Below, piece by piece: positions 30,039 to 37,983 of a DNA stretch of 64,000 nt; the stretch's first letter is position 1, and every line of letters begins with the position of its first letter. The notes below the pieces were generated by a model, which had not been told where the DNA came from, made no database searches, and worked only from the letters and a program-made list of their open reading frames with translations. The DNA lies in assembly GCA_947624445.1 (NCBI GenBank), contig CANQKF010000001.1:62001-126000 (forward strand), written 5' to 3'. Both the position numbers and the translations under genes were made by a program. The stretch comes from an uncultured Clostridia bacterium. GTDB lineage: Bacteria > Bacillota > Clostridia > Christensenellales > Borkfalkiaceae.

Positions 30039-31256
30039 TTGAACTTCCAAGAGCTATCGACAATTTATCAGATTCTAAACGAGATACCGACAGAAGGTAT
30101 GCGGGAACAGGCGTTGCAGATGATGCTACATAGTGCTACGCCGATTCCCACTATCGAAAAAATCTCTGGAACTGATACGCTGTTCTCTTTGAGGTTCACC
30201 AAAAAGGAGATGTCAATTATGCCACAAGAACTACAAGAACGGTTGAACGAAGCAAGGCGCGGACGCTGGATTAGGCAAAAGGCAAACGGAATTTATGAAA
30301 TCCGAATGTCAATCAGCGGCGTCCAATTCTACGCCTCAGCAAAAGACCTCGCGGTCGCCAAACGCAAGTTCCTCGACGCTGTCAGGTGTGAAACAGGAGG
30401 AGAGACCATGCCGATAATGGCAAAAAAGCGCATTGCAAGCGGTGTGACATTTGGGGAGTTTGCCGATAGATGGCTCACCGTCACCAAGAAACCTCGCGTC
30501 AAGGAAATCACATACGAGGAAATTAGTTTGCAGTTGAAGAACCACCTGCTCCCCCGCTTCGGGGAAGTCCCTATCACAGACATCCACACAATGGAAATCG
30601 ATGAGTTCATCAACTCGTATATAGAACGAGGTCAGGCGAGGACTGCTCTCAAACTGTACGTCACGCTGAAGGACATCTTCAACTGCGCCACTCTCGATGA
30701 AGTTATCAAGAGGAACCCCGCGGAGAAAATCCAGAAACCGACATACGAAGCAAAAAGCGGGGCTGCCCTATCGCGTGAGGAAGAGTTTGAACTCGTGAAT
30801 AAGCTCTTCGAGAACAATGACCCTTGCCGCTACGCAATCGTCTTCATTCTCTATACGGGGATGAGGCGCTCCGAGCTGAAGTCGGCGTCAACGGACGGGG
30901 TATGGATCACCGTTTCCTGCGCGAAGACGCGCAAAGGGAAGGAGCGGACGAGAAAGGTTCCGATCACCCCCATGCTCCGTCCCTACATCGAACACTTCAC
31001 CAAGGAGAACCTTTGCTTCACGGACGACCGTCTCTCCCGCGTCGTGCCGAAATATCTCGAAGGCCACACGACGCATCACCTTCGCCACACGTTCATCACC
31101 CGCGCACAGGAGTGCGGAGTTTCGAAGGAAATCGTGAAGCTGTGGGTCGGACACTCCGCAAACAAGCGGGACATGACAGAGTCAGTTTACACCCATTTCT
31201 CCGAGGAATTTCAGCTGTCGGAAGCAACGAAAATTTCCTACGAACCACAGGTCTAA
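30039..31256 (+). CDS. int: tyrosine integrase of the element
   Basis: 405 residues from TTG 30,039 (GAGG upstream). An internal ATG at 30,220 has its own AAGGAG at 30,205, so a shorter form is possible. Residues 70-110 resemble an AP2-like arm-binding domain (RRGRWIRQKANGIYEIRMSISG), followed by a core-binding domain (TFGEFADRWLTVTKKPRVKEITYEE) and a catalytic domain with Arg276 (TGMRRSEL), Lys, His346/Arg349 (HHLRHT), His372 (GHS) and Tyr384. All catalytic residues are present. It ends about 100 bases from tRNA-Leu, as expected for the enzyme that integrates at that tRNA. Confidence 0.92.
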   Translation: MNFQELSTIYQILNEIPTEGMREQALQMMLHSATPIPTIEKISGTDTLFSLRFTKKEMSIMPQELQERLNEARRGRWIRQKANGIYEIRMSISGVQFYASAKDLAVAKRKFLDAVRCETGGETMPIMAKKRIASGVTFGEFADRWLTVTKKPRVKEITYEEISLQLKNHLLPRFGEVPITDIHTMEIDEFINSYIERGQARTALKLYVTLKDIFNCATLDEVIKRNPAEKIQKPTYEAKSGAALSREEEFELVNKLFENNDPCRYAIVFILYTGMRRSELKSASTDGVWITVSCAKTRKGKERTRKVPITPMLRPYIEHFTKENLCFTDDRLSRVVPKYLEGHTTHHLRHTFITRAQECGVSKEIVKLWVGHSANKRDMTESVYTHFSEEFQLSEATKISYEPQV

Positions 31257-31287
31257 GTCCCAAATTAGTCCCAAATTTGGTCCCAAA
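31257..31287 (+). repeat. three direct repeats of GTCCCAAA: probable integrase arm sites
   Basis: GTCCCAAA occurs at 31,257-31,264, 31,268-31,275 and 31,280-31,287, with an 11 to 12 base period, starting right after the integrase stop codon. Short direct repeats in phase with the helix beside the attachment core are typical arm-type binding sites. Confidence 0.6.
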
Positions 31288-31344
31288 ATAAGGGATTGGT
31301 TCTAAGGAAAATGAAGAAAAAATAGTGGCTGCCAGTAAGTGACA

Positions 31345-31362
31345 ACCACTATATCTTGTGGT
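31345..31362. other. probable attachment-site core at the tRNA-Leu 3' end
   Basis: ACCAC 31,345-31,349 and GTGGT 31,358-31,362 form an inverted repeat around an 8-base spacer, as in core-type recombinase sites; the right arm includes the encoded CCA end of tRNA-Leu. The base-composition shift occurs here. The exact crossover cannot be fixed because the other end of the element is outside the window. Confidence 0.45.
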
Positions 31363-31441
31363 GCGGACGGTGGGACTCGAACCCACATGGTCTCCCACAG
31401 GAACCTGAAACCTGCGCGTCTGCCAATTTCGCCACATCCGC
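31359..31441 (-). tRNA. tRNA-Leu (anticodon CAG), integration target
   Basis: A class II tRNA read on the minus strand: acceptor GCGGATG with matching 3' side, anticodon loop TTCAGGT, a long variable arm, T loop TTCGAGT and an encoded CCA. Its 3' end points to the element, and the gene remains intact, so the element must carry the same 3' end sequence, as usual for tRNA-targeting integrases. The host depends on CAG-reading leucine tRNA because of its GC-rich codons. Confidence 0.92.
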
Positions 31442-31451
31442 ATATTGTTTT

Positions 31452-31471
31452 GCCGCGGGCGATCCCGCGGC
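31452..31471 (-). other. GC-rich hairpin between pepE and tRNA-Leu
   Basis: GCCGCGGG pairs with CCCGCGGC around CGAT. It follows the pepE stop on the minus strand and may end its transcript, but no T tract follows in either direction. Confidence 0.35.
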
Positions 31472-31492
31472 GGAAGACTGCCTCTGCGCGGC

Positions 31493-32176
31493 TCAAAACT
31501 CCGTTTTGACGACCTTCTCGCCCGAAGTGCCGTCGAGCTTCCACACTTTTCCGCCCGCCGAGACGCTGCGGACGGGTTCGCCGTCTGCGATCTCGAGGGC
31601 TGCGTTGTTCTCGACGCCCCAAGCGCAGTATCTATTATACAACAGGATACGATCGAAGTCAAGCATTCTTTCGTTGTAATGGGGAGAAATTTTTCCCTTT
31701 AACCACCCGAGGCCGCGGTGCATATGGTATTCCCCCTCGACGACGGAATCGGTGTACATCTCCTCGAACCAGCAGATCGCCCCCGCGGAGAGACCCGCAA
31801 GCGGGACGCCGCGGCCGTAAGCCTCCCCGATATACGAAAGCAGGCCCGTCGCCTTCCACGATTCGAGCATAAAGACGGTATTCCCGCCGCCGACATAGAT
31901 GAGATCTGCCTCGCCGAACTTCTTCTTCATCTTCTCGGGGTCGATTTCCCGCCCCACCGTGAGGGCGACGTCGGTTTTGAGCCCAAAGACGCCCGTGTAG
32001 ACCTTATGGAAGGTGTTGTAGTAAGGCATGCAGTCGTGGCTGGCCGTGGGGATGAAAAGCATGCAGGGCCGCCGCTCGCCCGCATGCGCCTTGGCGAGTC
32101 CGGCGATGTAGGCGTCGATCTTCAGCGTCTCCTGCGTTTTGAGTTCACCGCCCCCGATGAGGATCATGCGCGCCAT
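31493..32176 (-). CDS. pepE: peptidase E-like serine peptidase (family S51)
   Basis: 227 residues with the S51 fold: ILIGGGELK at the start, IYVGGGNTVFML, and the nucleophile elbow LAGLSAGAICWFE with Ser130. Family members cleave Asp-X dipeptides or act as cyanophycinases; the lack of a signal peptide fits an intracellular dipeptidase. The sequence YNTFHKVYTGVFG is typical of the Firmicutes peptidase E group. It is the last gene of the minus-strand run next to the integration site and is intact. Confidence 0.82.
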   Translation of the reverse strand: MARMILIGGGELKTQETLKIDAYIAGLAKAHAGERRPCMLFIPTASHDCMPYYNTFHKVYTGVFGLKTDVALTVGREIDPEKMKKKFGEADLIYVGGGNTVFMLESWKATGLLSYIGEAYGRGVPLAGLSAGAICWFEEMYTDSVVEGEYHMHRGLGWLKGKISPHYNERMLDFDRILLYNRYCAWGVENNAALEIADGEPVRSVSAGGKVWKLDGTSGEKVVKTEF

Positions 32177-32177
32177 T

Positions 32178-33017
32178 TTATCGGTTCTCCCCCTCTTTCT
32201 TCGCGTTCTCTTCGAGGCTCGCCGCTTCGTCCGCGGAGATGCCCGCCGTGCGGTCGACGGGGACCGAAAAGATGACGCCGCCCGCCTCCGTCTTGGCGCC
32301 GACGCGCTCGGAAAGCGCGTTCATGATCTGCATCGCCGCCTCTTTCTTGGTGAGGATCATCAGGATCTCCTGCTCGCGCATCAGGGAGATGCCGATGAAC
32401 TGTTCCGCCTTTTCGTTGCTCATCGCGCGGGAACGGACGATCGTCCCCCCTGCCGCGCCCGCTTCGCGCGCCGCTTCCATGGCGCTGTCCACATAGTTTG
32501 CGGCGACCGCCGCGACGATGAGCGAATATTTTCTATCTTCCGATTTCATGATCGTGCCCCTATCCGTGGTTTTGTTGGTCGAAGCCGACGTGACGCCCTT
32601 TGCGACGATGCCCGAGACGCCCGAGAGCGGGACCGTGAAGGAAATGCCCCGCCCGACGAGGTAGAGCGCCATCTTGTTGCGCAGTTCGCGCAGGATGAGC
32701 GCTTCGTCGCTCTCGGGGATGAGGGAGATGAGCACGGACTTCTCGGTCTGCCCGATGCCGAAATAGTCGAGCATGGCGGACCGCGCCGTGCCCGTTCCCG
32801 CAAAGGTATAGGAGAGCGCGACGGAGCAGGCGTCGAGGGTCTCTTTCAGCCGCGCCTCGTCCTTGAGGTTGACGACGCTGATCAGCAACTTTGCGCGGAG
32901 GGGCATCTCGGGCTGTTTCCCGCCGTGCTGCGCCGCAAAGTGCACCCCTCTTCCGCCCGACGGCTTGTGCGGCGCGCTCTTGGATCTCTGTTTGCCTTCC
33001 TCGTGCTTTTCCGCCAT
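32178..33017 (-). CDS. PII-like protein with two domains, partner of DUF1538
   Basis: 279 residues from ATG 33,017 (GTG 33,020 possible). After a basic low-complexity start of about 40 residues come two PII-like ferredoxin-fold units (about 44-140 and 160-255) with VLISLIPESDEA and EILMILTKKEAA strands. The start sits in the stop of the DUF1538 membrane gene, and this pairing is common in Firmicutes. By analogy with GlnK-AmtB, it may sense a nucleotide and gate the membrane partner; the ligand is unknown. Confidence 0.75.
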   Translation of the reverse strand: MAEKHEEGKQRSKSAPHKPSGGRGVHFAAQHGGKQPEMPLRAKLLISVVNLKDEARLKETLDACSVALSYTFAGTGTARSAMLDYFGIGQTEKSVLISLIPESDEALILRELRNKMALYLVGRGISFTVPLSGVSGIVAKGVTSASTNKTTDRGTIMKSEDRKYSLIVAAVAANYVDSAMEAAREAGAAGGTIVRSRAMSNEKAEQFIGISLMREQEILMILTKKEAAMQIMNALSERVGAKTEAGGVIFSVPVDRTAGISADEAASLEENAKKEGENR

Positions 33018-34555
33018 CACTCCACCTCGTATTCGAGTATTTTCTCCTCGACGGAGAGGAAATTCCGCTTGATCTTGCCTGTCTTGCGCTTATAGAGGAT
33101 GCCGAGCACCTGGATGGAGATGAGCGGCGTGAGCGCAACGAAAGCGATACAGCCGAATGCCTGCGTCATGATGAGAGAGGTATCCCCTCCGCCGAGCGTG
33201 TAGCATGCGCCGATCGCGAGCGGGAGGACGAACGAAGAGACCATCGCGCCGCTCGCGACCCCGCCCGAGTCGAACGCGATGCCCGTAAACACGGGCGGCG
33301 TGAAGAAGGTGAGGATGAGCGCGATGGCGTATCCCGGGGCGAGGATCCACATGAGATTGATGCCCGTGAGGATGCGGAGCATCGCGAGCCCGAGCGAAAT
33401 GCACACGCCGATGCACAGCCCGCGCTTCATCGAGGCGGCGGAGATCGCGCCCGCGGACATGCGCTCGACCTGCTTGTTCAGAACGTGCACGGCGGGCTCG
33501 GCGGCAACGATGAAATAGCCGATGAGCATGCCGACGGGAATGAGCAGCGCCCCCTTCCAGAGCGCGGCAAGCCCCTCTCCGATCGCCCTGCCGACGGGCA
33601 TAAAGCCGACGTTCGCGCCCGTGAGAAAGAGCACGAGCCCGAGAAAGGTATACAAGAAGCCCATGAATACCCTCACGACCAAGCGCTTATGGAAGGAGCG
33701 CGTGAAGAGCTGGAAGAACAGGAAAAACGCGACGATGGGCGAGATCGCGATCGCGACCTCTTTGGCGTAGTCCGCAAATCCGTGAAGATAGGCCGAGAGC
33801 ACGCCCCGCGTATCCGTCACCTCCATGAGCGCCTCGTAGGGATAATCGGGATCCTGCACCTTGAACACGATGCCGAGCACGAGCACGGCGATGATCGGCC
33901 CCACGCTCGAGAGCGCGACGAGACCGAAGGAGTCGTCCTGTCCCCCGCTGCCCGCGCGCAGCGACGCGACGCCGACGCCGAGCGAAATGATGAACGGCAC
34001 CGTCATGGGGCCCGTCGTCACGCCGCCCGCGTCGAAGGAGACCGCCCAGAATGAGGGATCCACGAAGGCGCTCGCGACGAACGCCCCGACGTAGAACACG
34101 ACGAGCAGGATGGAAAGGCGGATGTGCAGCACGATGCGGAGCATCGCGATCATGAGAAAGATCCCCACGCCGACCGCGACGGTGAGGATGAGAAGATAGT
34201 TCCCGAGCGGCGTTTTTCCCGCGATCGCGGGCACCTGCCGCGCGAGGATCTGAAGATCGGGCTCTGCGATCGTCACGATGATGCCGATGATGAAAGAGAT
34301 CAGCGCGATGAGCCAGACTTTGCGCGATTTGGTGACCGCCGAGCCGATGCGCTCGCCGATGACGAGCATCGACATATCGGCGCCCTGCGTAAAGAGCCCC
34401 ATCCCGAAGATCAGTAAAAAAACGCCCGTGAAAAACAATACGAACGTTCCCGCCTTGAGCGGCGTCACCGTGAGCGCGAGCGCGATCACGATCAGGGCGA
34501 TCGGCAAGATCGAAGTGAGCGATTCCACGATCTTATCGCGAAGCGCCTTTGTCAT
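33017..34555 (-). CDS. DUF1538 integral membrane protein
   Basis: About 512 residues from ATG 34,555 (GGAG nine bases upstream; ATG 34,570 is an alternative). Two homologous halves each have about six hydrophobic segments; FDSGGVASGAMVSSFVLPLAIG and FDAGGVTTGPMTVPFIISLGVG occupy equal positions in the halves and are the family hallmark. It is probably a transporter or channel; the substrate is not known. Coupled to the PII-like gene. Confidence 0.82.
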   Translation of the reverse strand: MTKALRDKIVESLTSILPIALIVIALALTVTPLKAGTFVLFFTGVFLLIFGMGLFTQGADMSMLVIGERIGSAVTKSRKVWLIALISFIIGIIVTIAEPDLQILARQVPAIAGKTPLGNYLLILTVAVGVGIFLMIAMLRIVLHIRLSILLVVFYVGAFVASAFVDPSFWAVSFDAGGVTTGPMTVPFIISLGVGVASLRAGSGGQDDSFGLVALSSVGPIIAVLVLGIVFKVQDPDYPYEALMEVTDTRGVLSAYLHGFADYAKEVAIAISPIVAFFLFFQLFTRSFHKRLVVRVFMGFLYTFLGLVLFLTGANVGFMPVGRAIGEGLAALWKGALLIPVGMLIGYFIVAAEPAVHVLNKQVERMSAGAISAASMKRGLCIGVCISLGLAMLRILTGINLMWILAPGYAIALILTFFTPPVFTGIAFDSGGVASGAMVSSFVLPLAIGACYTLGGGDTSLIMTQAFGCIAFVALTPLISIQVLGILYKRKTGKIKRNFLSVEEKILEYEVE

Positions 34556-34586
34556 GCGCAATTTCTCCATGGATCCGTCTCAAACA

Positions 34587-35039
34587 TCAGCGGGAGTACT
34601 TTTCCTCGATCGCCGCGATCTTACCGATGCGGCGCATGTGCTTTTCTTCGCCCGAAAACGGCGTCTCAAGGAACACGCGCACGATCTCGAGCGCGAGATT
34701 GACGCCGACGAACGCCCCGCCGAGCGCGAGCATGTTCGCGTCGTTGTGCAGGCGCGTCATCTTCGCGGAGAGCGGCTCCGAACACAGCGCGCAGCGGATA
34801 CCGCGCACCTTGTTCGCGGCGATGGAGATGCCGATGCCCGTCGTGCAGACGACGATCCCCCGCTCGCATTCCCCGTTTGCGACGGCCTCCGCCGCCGCAA
34901 GCCCGAAATCGGGATAGTCGCAGGAATCCGCGCAGTGCGTCCCGTAGTCGATGACCTCGTACCCTGCTTCCGTGAGATATGCCGCGATCTGTTGCTTGAG
35001 CGCAAGCCCGCCGTGATCGCAGCCCATGGCGATTTTCAT
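34587..35039 (-). CDS. rpiB: ribose-5-phosphate isomerase B
   Basis: 150 residues from ATG 35,039 (AGGAGGGG upstream). MKIAMGCDHGGLALK, YPDFGLAAAEAVANGE, CTTGIGISIAANK and RCALCSEPLSAKMTRLHNDANMLALGG are the RpiB/LacB signatures, with the active-site Cys in VVCTTG. It interconverts ribose-5-phosphate and ribulose-5-phosphate in the pentose phosphate pathway. The rpiB-ywlE-ywlC order is the same as in Bacillus. Confidence 0.93.
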   Translation of the reverse strand: MKIAMGCDHGGLALKQQIAAYLTEAGYEVIDYGTHCADSCDYPDFGLAAAEAVANGECERGIVVCTTGIGISIAANKVRGIRCALCSEPLSAKMTRLHNDANMLALGGAFVGVNLALEIVRVFLETPFSGEEKHMRRIGKIAAIEEKYSR

Positions 35040-35071
35040 GATGTCCCCTCCTTTTCTGTCTCTCTTGCTTT

Positions 35072-35542
35072 TTATGTCGTTATCGGTTTTGCGTCCTCCT
35101 CGATGGGCGGACAGTGGATCCGTATGATGCGCGGCATGCACTCGCGGATGACGCGCAGCGTCGCGCGGTAGACGTCGATGCCCTGCCCGTAGGGATCGGG
35201 GATCTCCGCGCCGCCCGCCGCCTTGAACGTCGTCACGTTGGGAAAGGCGGAGAGCTCGTCTGCGATCGCCTGCGTCATGCAGATGACGACTGAGGCCTCC
35301 GCGATCATCTTCTCGGTGACGCGGCGGGAGGCGAACGTCTTGGAAAACGGGATCTTCGCCTCGGTGAGCGCCTGGCGGCTCTCCGCCGTCATCGGGCTGC
35401 CCTCATGCGCGCGGATGCCCGCGGAACGCACGTTGTACCACGAGATCTTCTGCTTTTTGAGCGCGTGTTTCAGGACCGCCTCCGCCATGGGAGAGCGGCA
35501 AGTGTTTCCCGTACATACAAATAAGATCTTCTTATGTTTCAT
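35072..35542 (-). CDS. ywlE: low-molecular-weight phosphatase, protein-arginine phosphatase type
   Basis: 156 residues with the P-loop CTGNTCRS (10-17) and DPYG for the general-acid Asp. Thr14 in the loop is the residue that directs Bacillus YwlE to phosphoarginine rather than phosphotyrosine, so it probably opposes McsB-type arginine kinases in protein quality control. It overlaps the end of ywlC by 11 bases. Good confidence in family, moderate in arginine specificity. Confidence 0.87.
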   Translation of the reverse strand: MKHKKILFVCTGNTCRSPMAEAVLKHALKKQKISWYNVRSAGIRAHEGSPMTAESRQALTEAKIPFSKTFASRRVTEKMIAEASVVICMTQAIADELSAFPNVTTFKAAGGAEIPDPYGQGIDVYRATLRVIRECMPRIIRIHCPPIEEDAKPITT

Positions 35543-36530
35543 GGTCCCCTCCGAAGGCGCGGAGCATTCTGTTCATGACGCCCGCCATCACGCCGCCGCG
35601 CACGCGCGGTTCGATCCCGATGAGCAGCGTCGCCGCGGTCTCCGCTCTGCGGAGAAGCGCATAGAGCCGCTGCGCCATCTCTTCGCCCGTGCCGCCGAGA
35701 TCGAGCGCCGCCCGCCCGCCGAGCGCCGCGATCGCGCCGCTCTCGCACAGGATGCAGGGCGCGCCGCCCCGCGCTTTTTCGCGGTCGTAGATCGCGTTCG
35801 CCTCCTCCGCGCTGCGGCAAAACGCCGTCTCGCAGCGCGGCGAATAGTGTTTATACGCCATGCCCGGGCTCTTGGGCCTTTCGCCCTCTTTGCGGCGATA
35901 AATGCCGCAATCGCCCGCGACGGAGGCGATCATCTCCCGCGTGACGAGCCCTTCGCGCAAAATTTGCGGGATCTCCCCCGTGCAGTCCAAAACGGTGCTC
36001 TCAATGCCGCCCGAGCAGGCGCCGCCATCCAAAATGAGCGGGATCCTGCCGTGGAAATCGTCGTAGACGTGTTGGGCGGTGACGGGCGAGACGTGCTTGG
36101 AAAGGTTCGCGCTCGGCGCGGCGACGGGAAGATCGGCCGCCCGCAAAAACGCCTGCGCGACGGGCGACGACGGCACGCGGATCGCGAGCGTGTTGAGCCC
36201 GCAGGAGACGTATTTTGAGACTTTGCCCGTCGAGGGATAGACCATCGTGAGCGGCCCCGGCAAAAACGCCGCGCGGAGCGCCGCCGCATAGGGCGGTTCG
36301 CCGTCGATGAGCGGCGCGATGTCGTAGTCCCCGTGCACGTGCACGATGAGCGGATTATCGGCGGGGCGCCCTTTCAGGGCGAACACTTTGAGGACGGCTT
36401 CGTCGTCGAAGGCGTTGGCGCCCAGGCCGTACACCGTCTCCGTGTGGAAGGCGACGACCTCCCCCGCTTTGAGGAACGCCGCGGCTTCGTCGAACCGGCC
36501 GCGCGTCCGCCCGAGGATCCTGGTTTCCAT
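35532..36530 (-). CDS. ywlC: L-threonylcarbamoyladenylate synthase (Sua5/YwlC type)
   Basis: 332 residues. The YrdC domain (GEVVAFHTETVYGLGANAF, KGRPADNPLIVHVH, LPVAAPSANLSKHVSPV, STVLDCTGEI, ILREGLV) is followed by the C-terminal Sua5 domain after the SPGMAYKHYSP linker. It makes threonylcarbamoyl-AMP for the universal t6A37 modification of ANN-reading tRNAs, a class that includes both tRNAs of the mobile element. ATG 36,530 lies two bases after the dnaB stop. Confidence 0.92.
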   Translation of the reverse strand: METRILGRTRGRFDEAAAFLKAGEVVAFHTETVYGLGANAFDDEAVLKVFALKGRPADNPLIVHVHGDYDIAPLIDGEPPYAAALRAAFLPGPLTMVYPSTGKVSKYVSCGLNTLAIRVPSSPVAQAFLRAADLPVAAPSANLSKHVSPVTAQHVYDDFHGRIPLILDGGACSGGIESTVLDCTGEIPQILREGLVTREMIASVAGDCGIYRRKEGERPKSPGMAYKHYSPRCETAFCRSAEEANAIYDREKARGGAPCILCESGAIAALGGRAALDLGGTGEEMAQRLYALLRRAETAATLLIGIEPRVRGGVMAGVMNRMLRAFGGDHET

Positions 36531-36532
36531 CG

Positions 36533-37966
36533 TCAGTCTCCGAAGTCGTCCATCGGGGGAAGATCTTCGTCGGCGGGCGCGGAGAGCCCCTTGCGGGAGT
36601 AGTTCGGCTCTTCGTCGGGACGGCCTTGGTCCTCGACGTCGATGAACTTGGTCGTCTCGCCGATGAAACGGAGCGGAATGCGCCCCAGAGAGCCGTTTCT
36701 GTGCTTGGCGATGACAATCTCCGCGGCGCCCTTGACGATGTTCCCCTTCGCGAGCTCCTCTTGCGTCGCGGTGACGTCGGGGCGGTTGATGAACATGACG
36801 ATATCCGCGTCCTGCTCGATCGCGCCCGATTCGCGGAGGTCGGAGAGCTGGGGCTCCTTCGTCTGGATGCGGCGGAGCTGGGAGAGCGCGATCACGGGCA
36901 CATCGAGTTCCTTTGCCATGATCTTGAGCGAACGCGTGATCGCGGCGATCTCCTGCGTGCGGTTGAAGTCGTTGCCCGAGCTCTTGGTCTCCCCGCCCAT
37001 GAGCTGGATATAGTCGATCATGACGAGATCGAGCCCGCCCTGCGCGGCGGAGAGCCGCCTGCACTTGGAGAGCATCTCCGCGGGCGTGATGCTCGAGGAG
37101 TCGTCGATGAAGATCTTGCTCTGCTTGATCTTATCGCTCGCGATCCAGAGATTCTTCCACTCCCGCTGCACGAGCTTGCCCGAGAGCGCCTTCTCCATGC
37201 TCGCGTCGGCATGTGCGCACAGGAGGCGCTGCACGATCTCCGTGCGCGGCATTTCGAGGGAGAATACCGCCGCCGTCTTGCCCTTCACGAGGCAGGCGTA
37301 CTCGACGATGTTCATCGCGAGCGACGTCTTTCCCATGCCGGGGCGGGCGGCGATGATCACGAGGCTCCCCTTTTGCAGGCCGTGCGTGATCTGGTCGAGG
37401 CGCGTAAAGCCCGTCTCCAACCCGCGGTAGGCGTTGGGATCCGCCTGGATCCCCTCGAATTTTTCGAGGACTTTCTGCACGACGCCGCCGTCGGAGAGCC
37501 CCTCGAGGGTGTTGCCGTCCTCCGACTTGGAGATATCGTAGACGAGCTTTTCCGCAAAGGCGATCGCCTCGCGCTCCTCGTAGCCCTTCTGGCAGTTCTC
37601 GACGATATCGCGGGAGGCGCGGATGAGCGCGCGGTTGACGCTGTCCCTGCGCACGATCGCAAGATATTGCTTGTAATTCGCCGCGGAAGGCGTGTTTTCG
37701 GCGAGCTCGGTGACGGCTTGCAGGCCGCCCGCCCGCTCCAGCGTGCCGTCGCGGTCGAGCTGGTCGGTGAGCGTGACGACGTCCACCGTCCTGTGCGCCG
37801 CGAAGATCTTCTTCATCGCGACGAGCATGAGGCGGTGCGCTTCCTGGTAGAAATCCTCCTCGCGGAGGCTCTCGAGAATGTCCGTCTGGACGCCCTCATC
37901 GAGGATGAGGCACCCCAAAAGTGCGGATTCGGCGTCGAGATTGTGCGGCATCTGATTGTTCGGCAT
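36533..37966 (-). CDS. dnaB: replicative DNA helicase
   Basis: 477 residues: N-terminal DnaB domain (LDAESALLGCLI...), then the RecA-like motor with Walker A ARPGMGKTS (207-215), DLVMIDYIQLM, and VIALSQLRR with the arginine finger region. It unwinds DNA at the replication fork. It is a full-length chromosomal copy, distinct from the element's primase-helicase. Followed directly by ywlC. Confidence 0.95.
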   Translation of the reverse strand: MPNNQMPHNLDAESALLGCLILDEGVQTDILESLREEDFYQEAHRLMLVAMKKIFAAHRTVDVVTLTDQLDRDGTLERAGGLQAVTELAENTPSAANYKQYLAIVRRDSVNRALIRASRDIVENCQKGYEEREAIAFAEKLVYDISKSEDGNTLEGLSDGGVVQKVLEKFEGIQADPNAYRGLETGFTRLDQITHGLQKGSLVIIAARPGMGKTSLAMNIVEYACLVKGKTAAVFSLEMPRTEIVQRLLCAHADASMEKALSGKLVQREWKNLWIASDKIKQSKIFIDDSSSITPAEMLSKCRRLSAAQGGLDLVMIDYIQLMGGETKSSGNDFNRTQEIAAITRSLKIMAKELDVPVIALSQLRRIQTKEPQLSDLRESGAIEQDADIVMFINRPDVTATQEELAKGNIVKGAAEIVIAKHRNGSLGRIPLRFIGETTKFIDVEDQGRPDEEPNYSRKGLSAPADEDLPPMDDFGD

Positions 37967-37983
37967 AATATTTTTTCCTTGGC

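Noticed and set aside
30211..30240. Integrase start only at the internal ATG 30,220
   Set aside because: The internal AAGGAG is good, but the upstream TTG 30,039 also has a GAGG site and the intervening 60 codons are uninterrupted; both forms are left possible.
1..31256. Long open frames on the minus strand across the element
   Set aside because: They mirror the codon structure of the plus-strand genes, lack ribosome sites and have no recognisable domains; examples are 4,410-5,270 and 28,327-29,298.
1..31358. Reverse transcriptase or template repeat for the putative retroelement target
   Set aside because: I looked for a YxDD-type polymerase and for an adenine-rich near copy of the DUF6273 gene end; neither is visible.
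1..31358. Second copy of the tRNA-Leu 3' end (left attachment site)
   Set aside because: No repeat of the tRNA 3' end was found in the element part of the window, so the left end must be outside it.
31356..31679. Plus-strand frame across tRNA-Leu
   Set aside because: It is antisense to a tRNA and pepE and contains the typical tRNA-antisense translation; no ribosome site.
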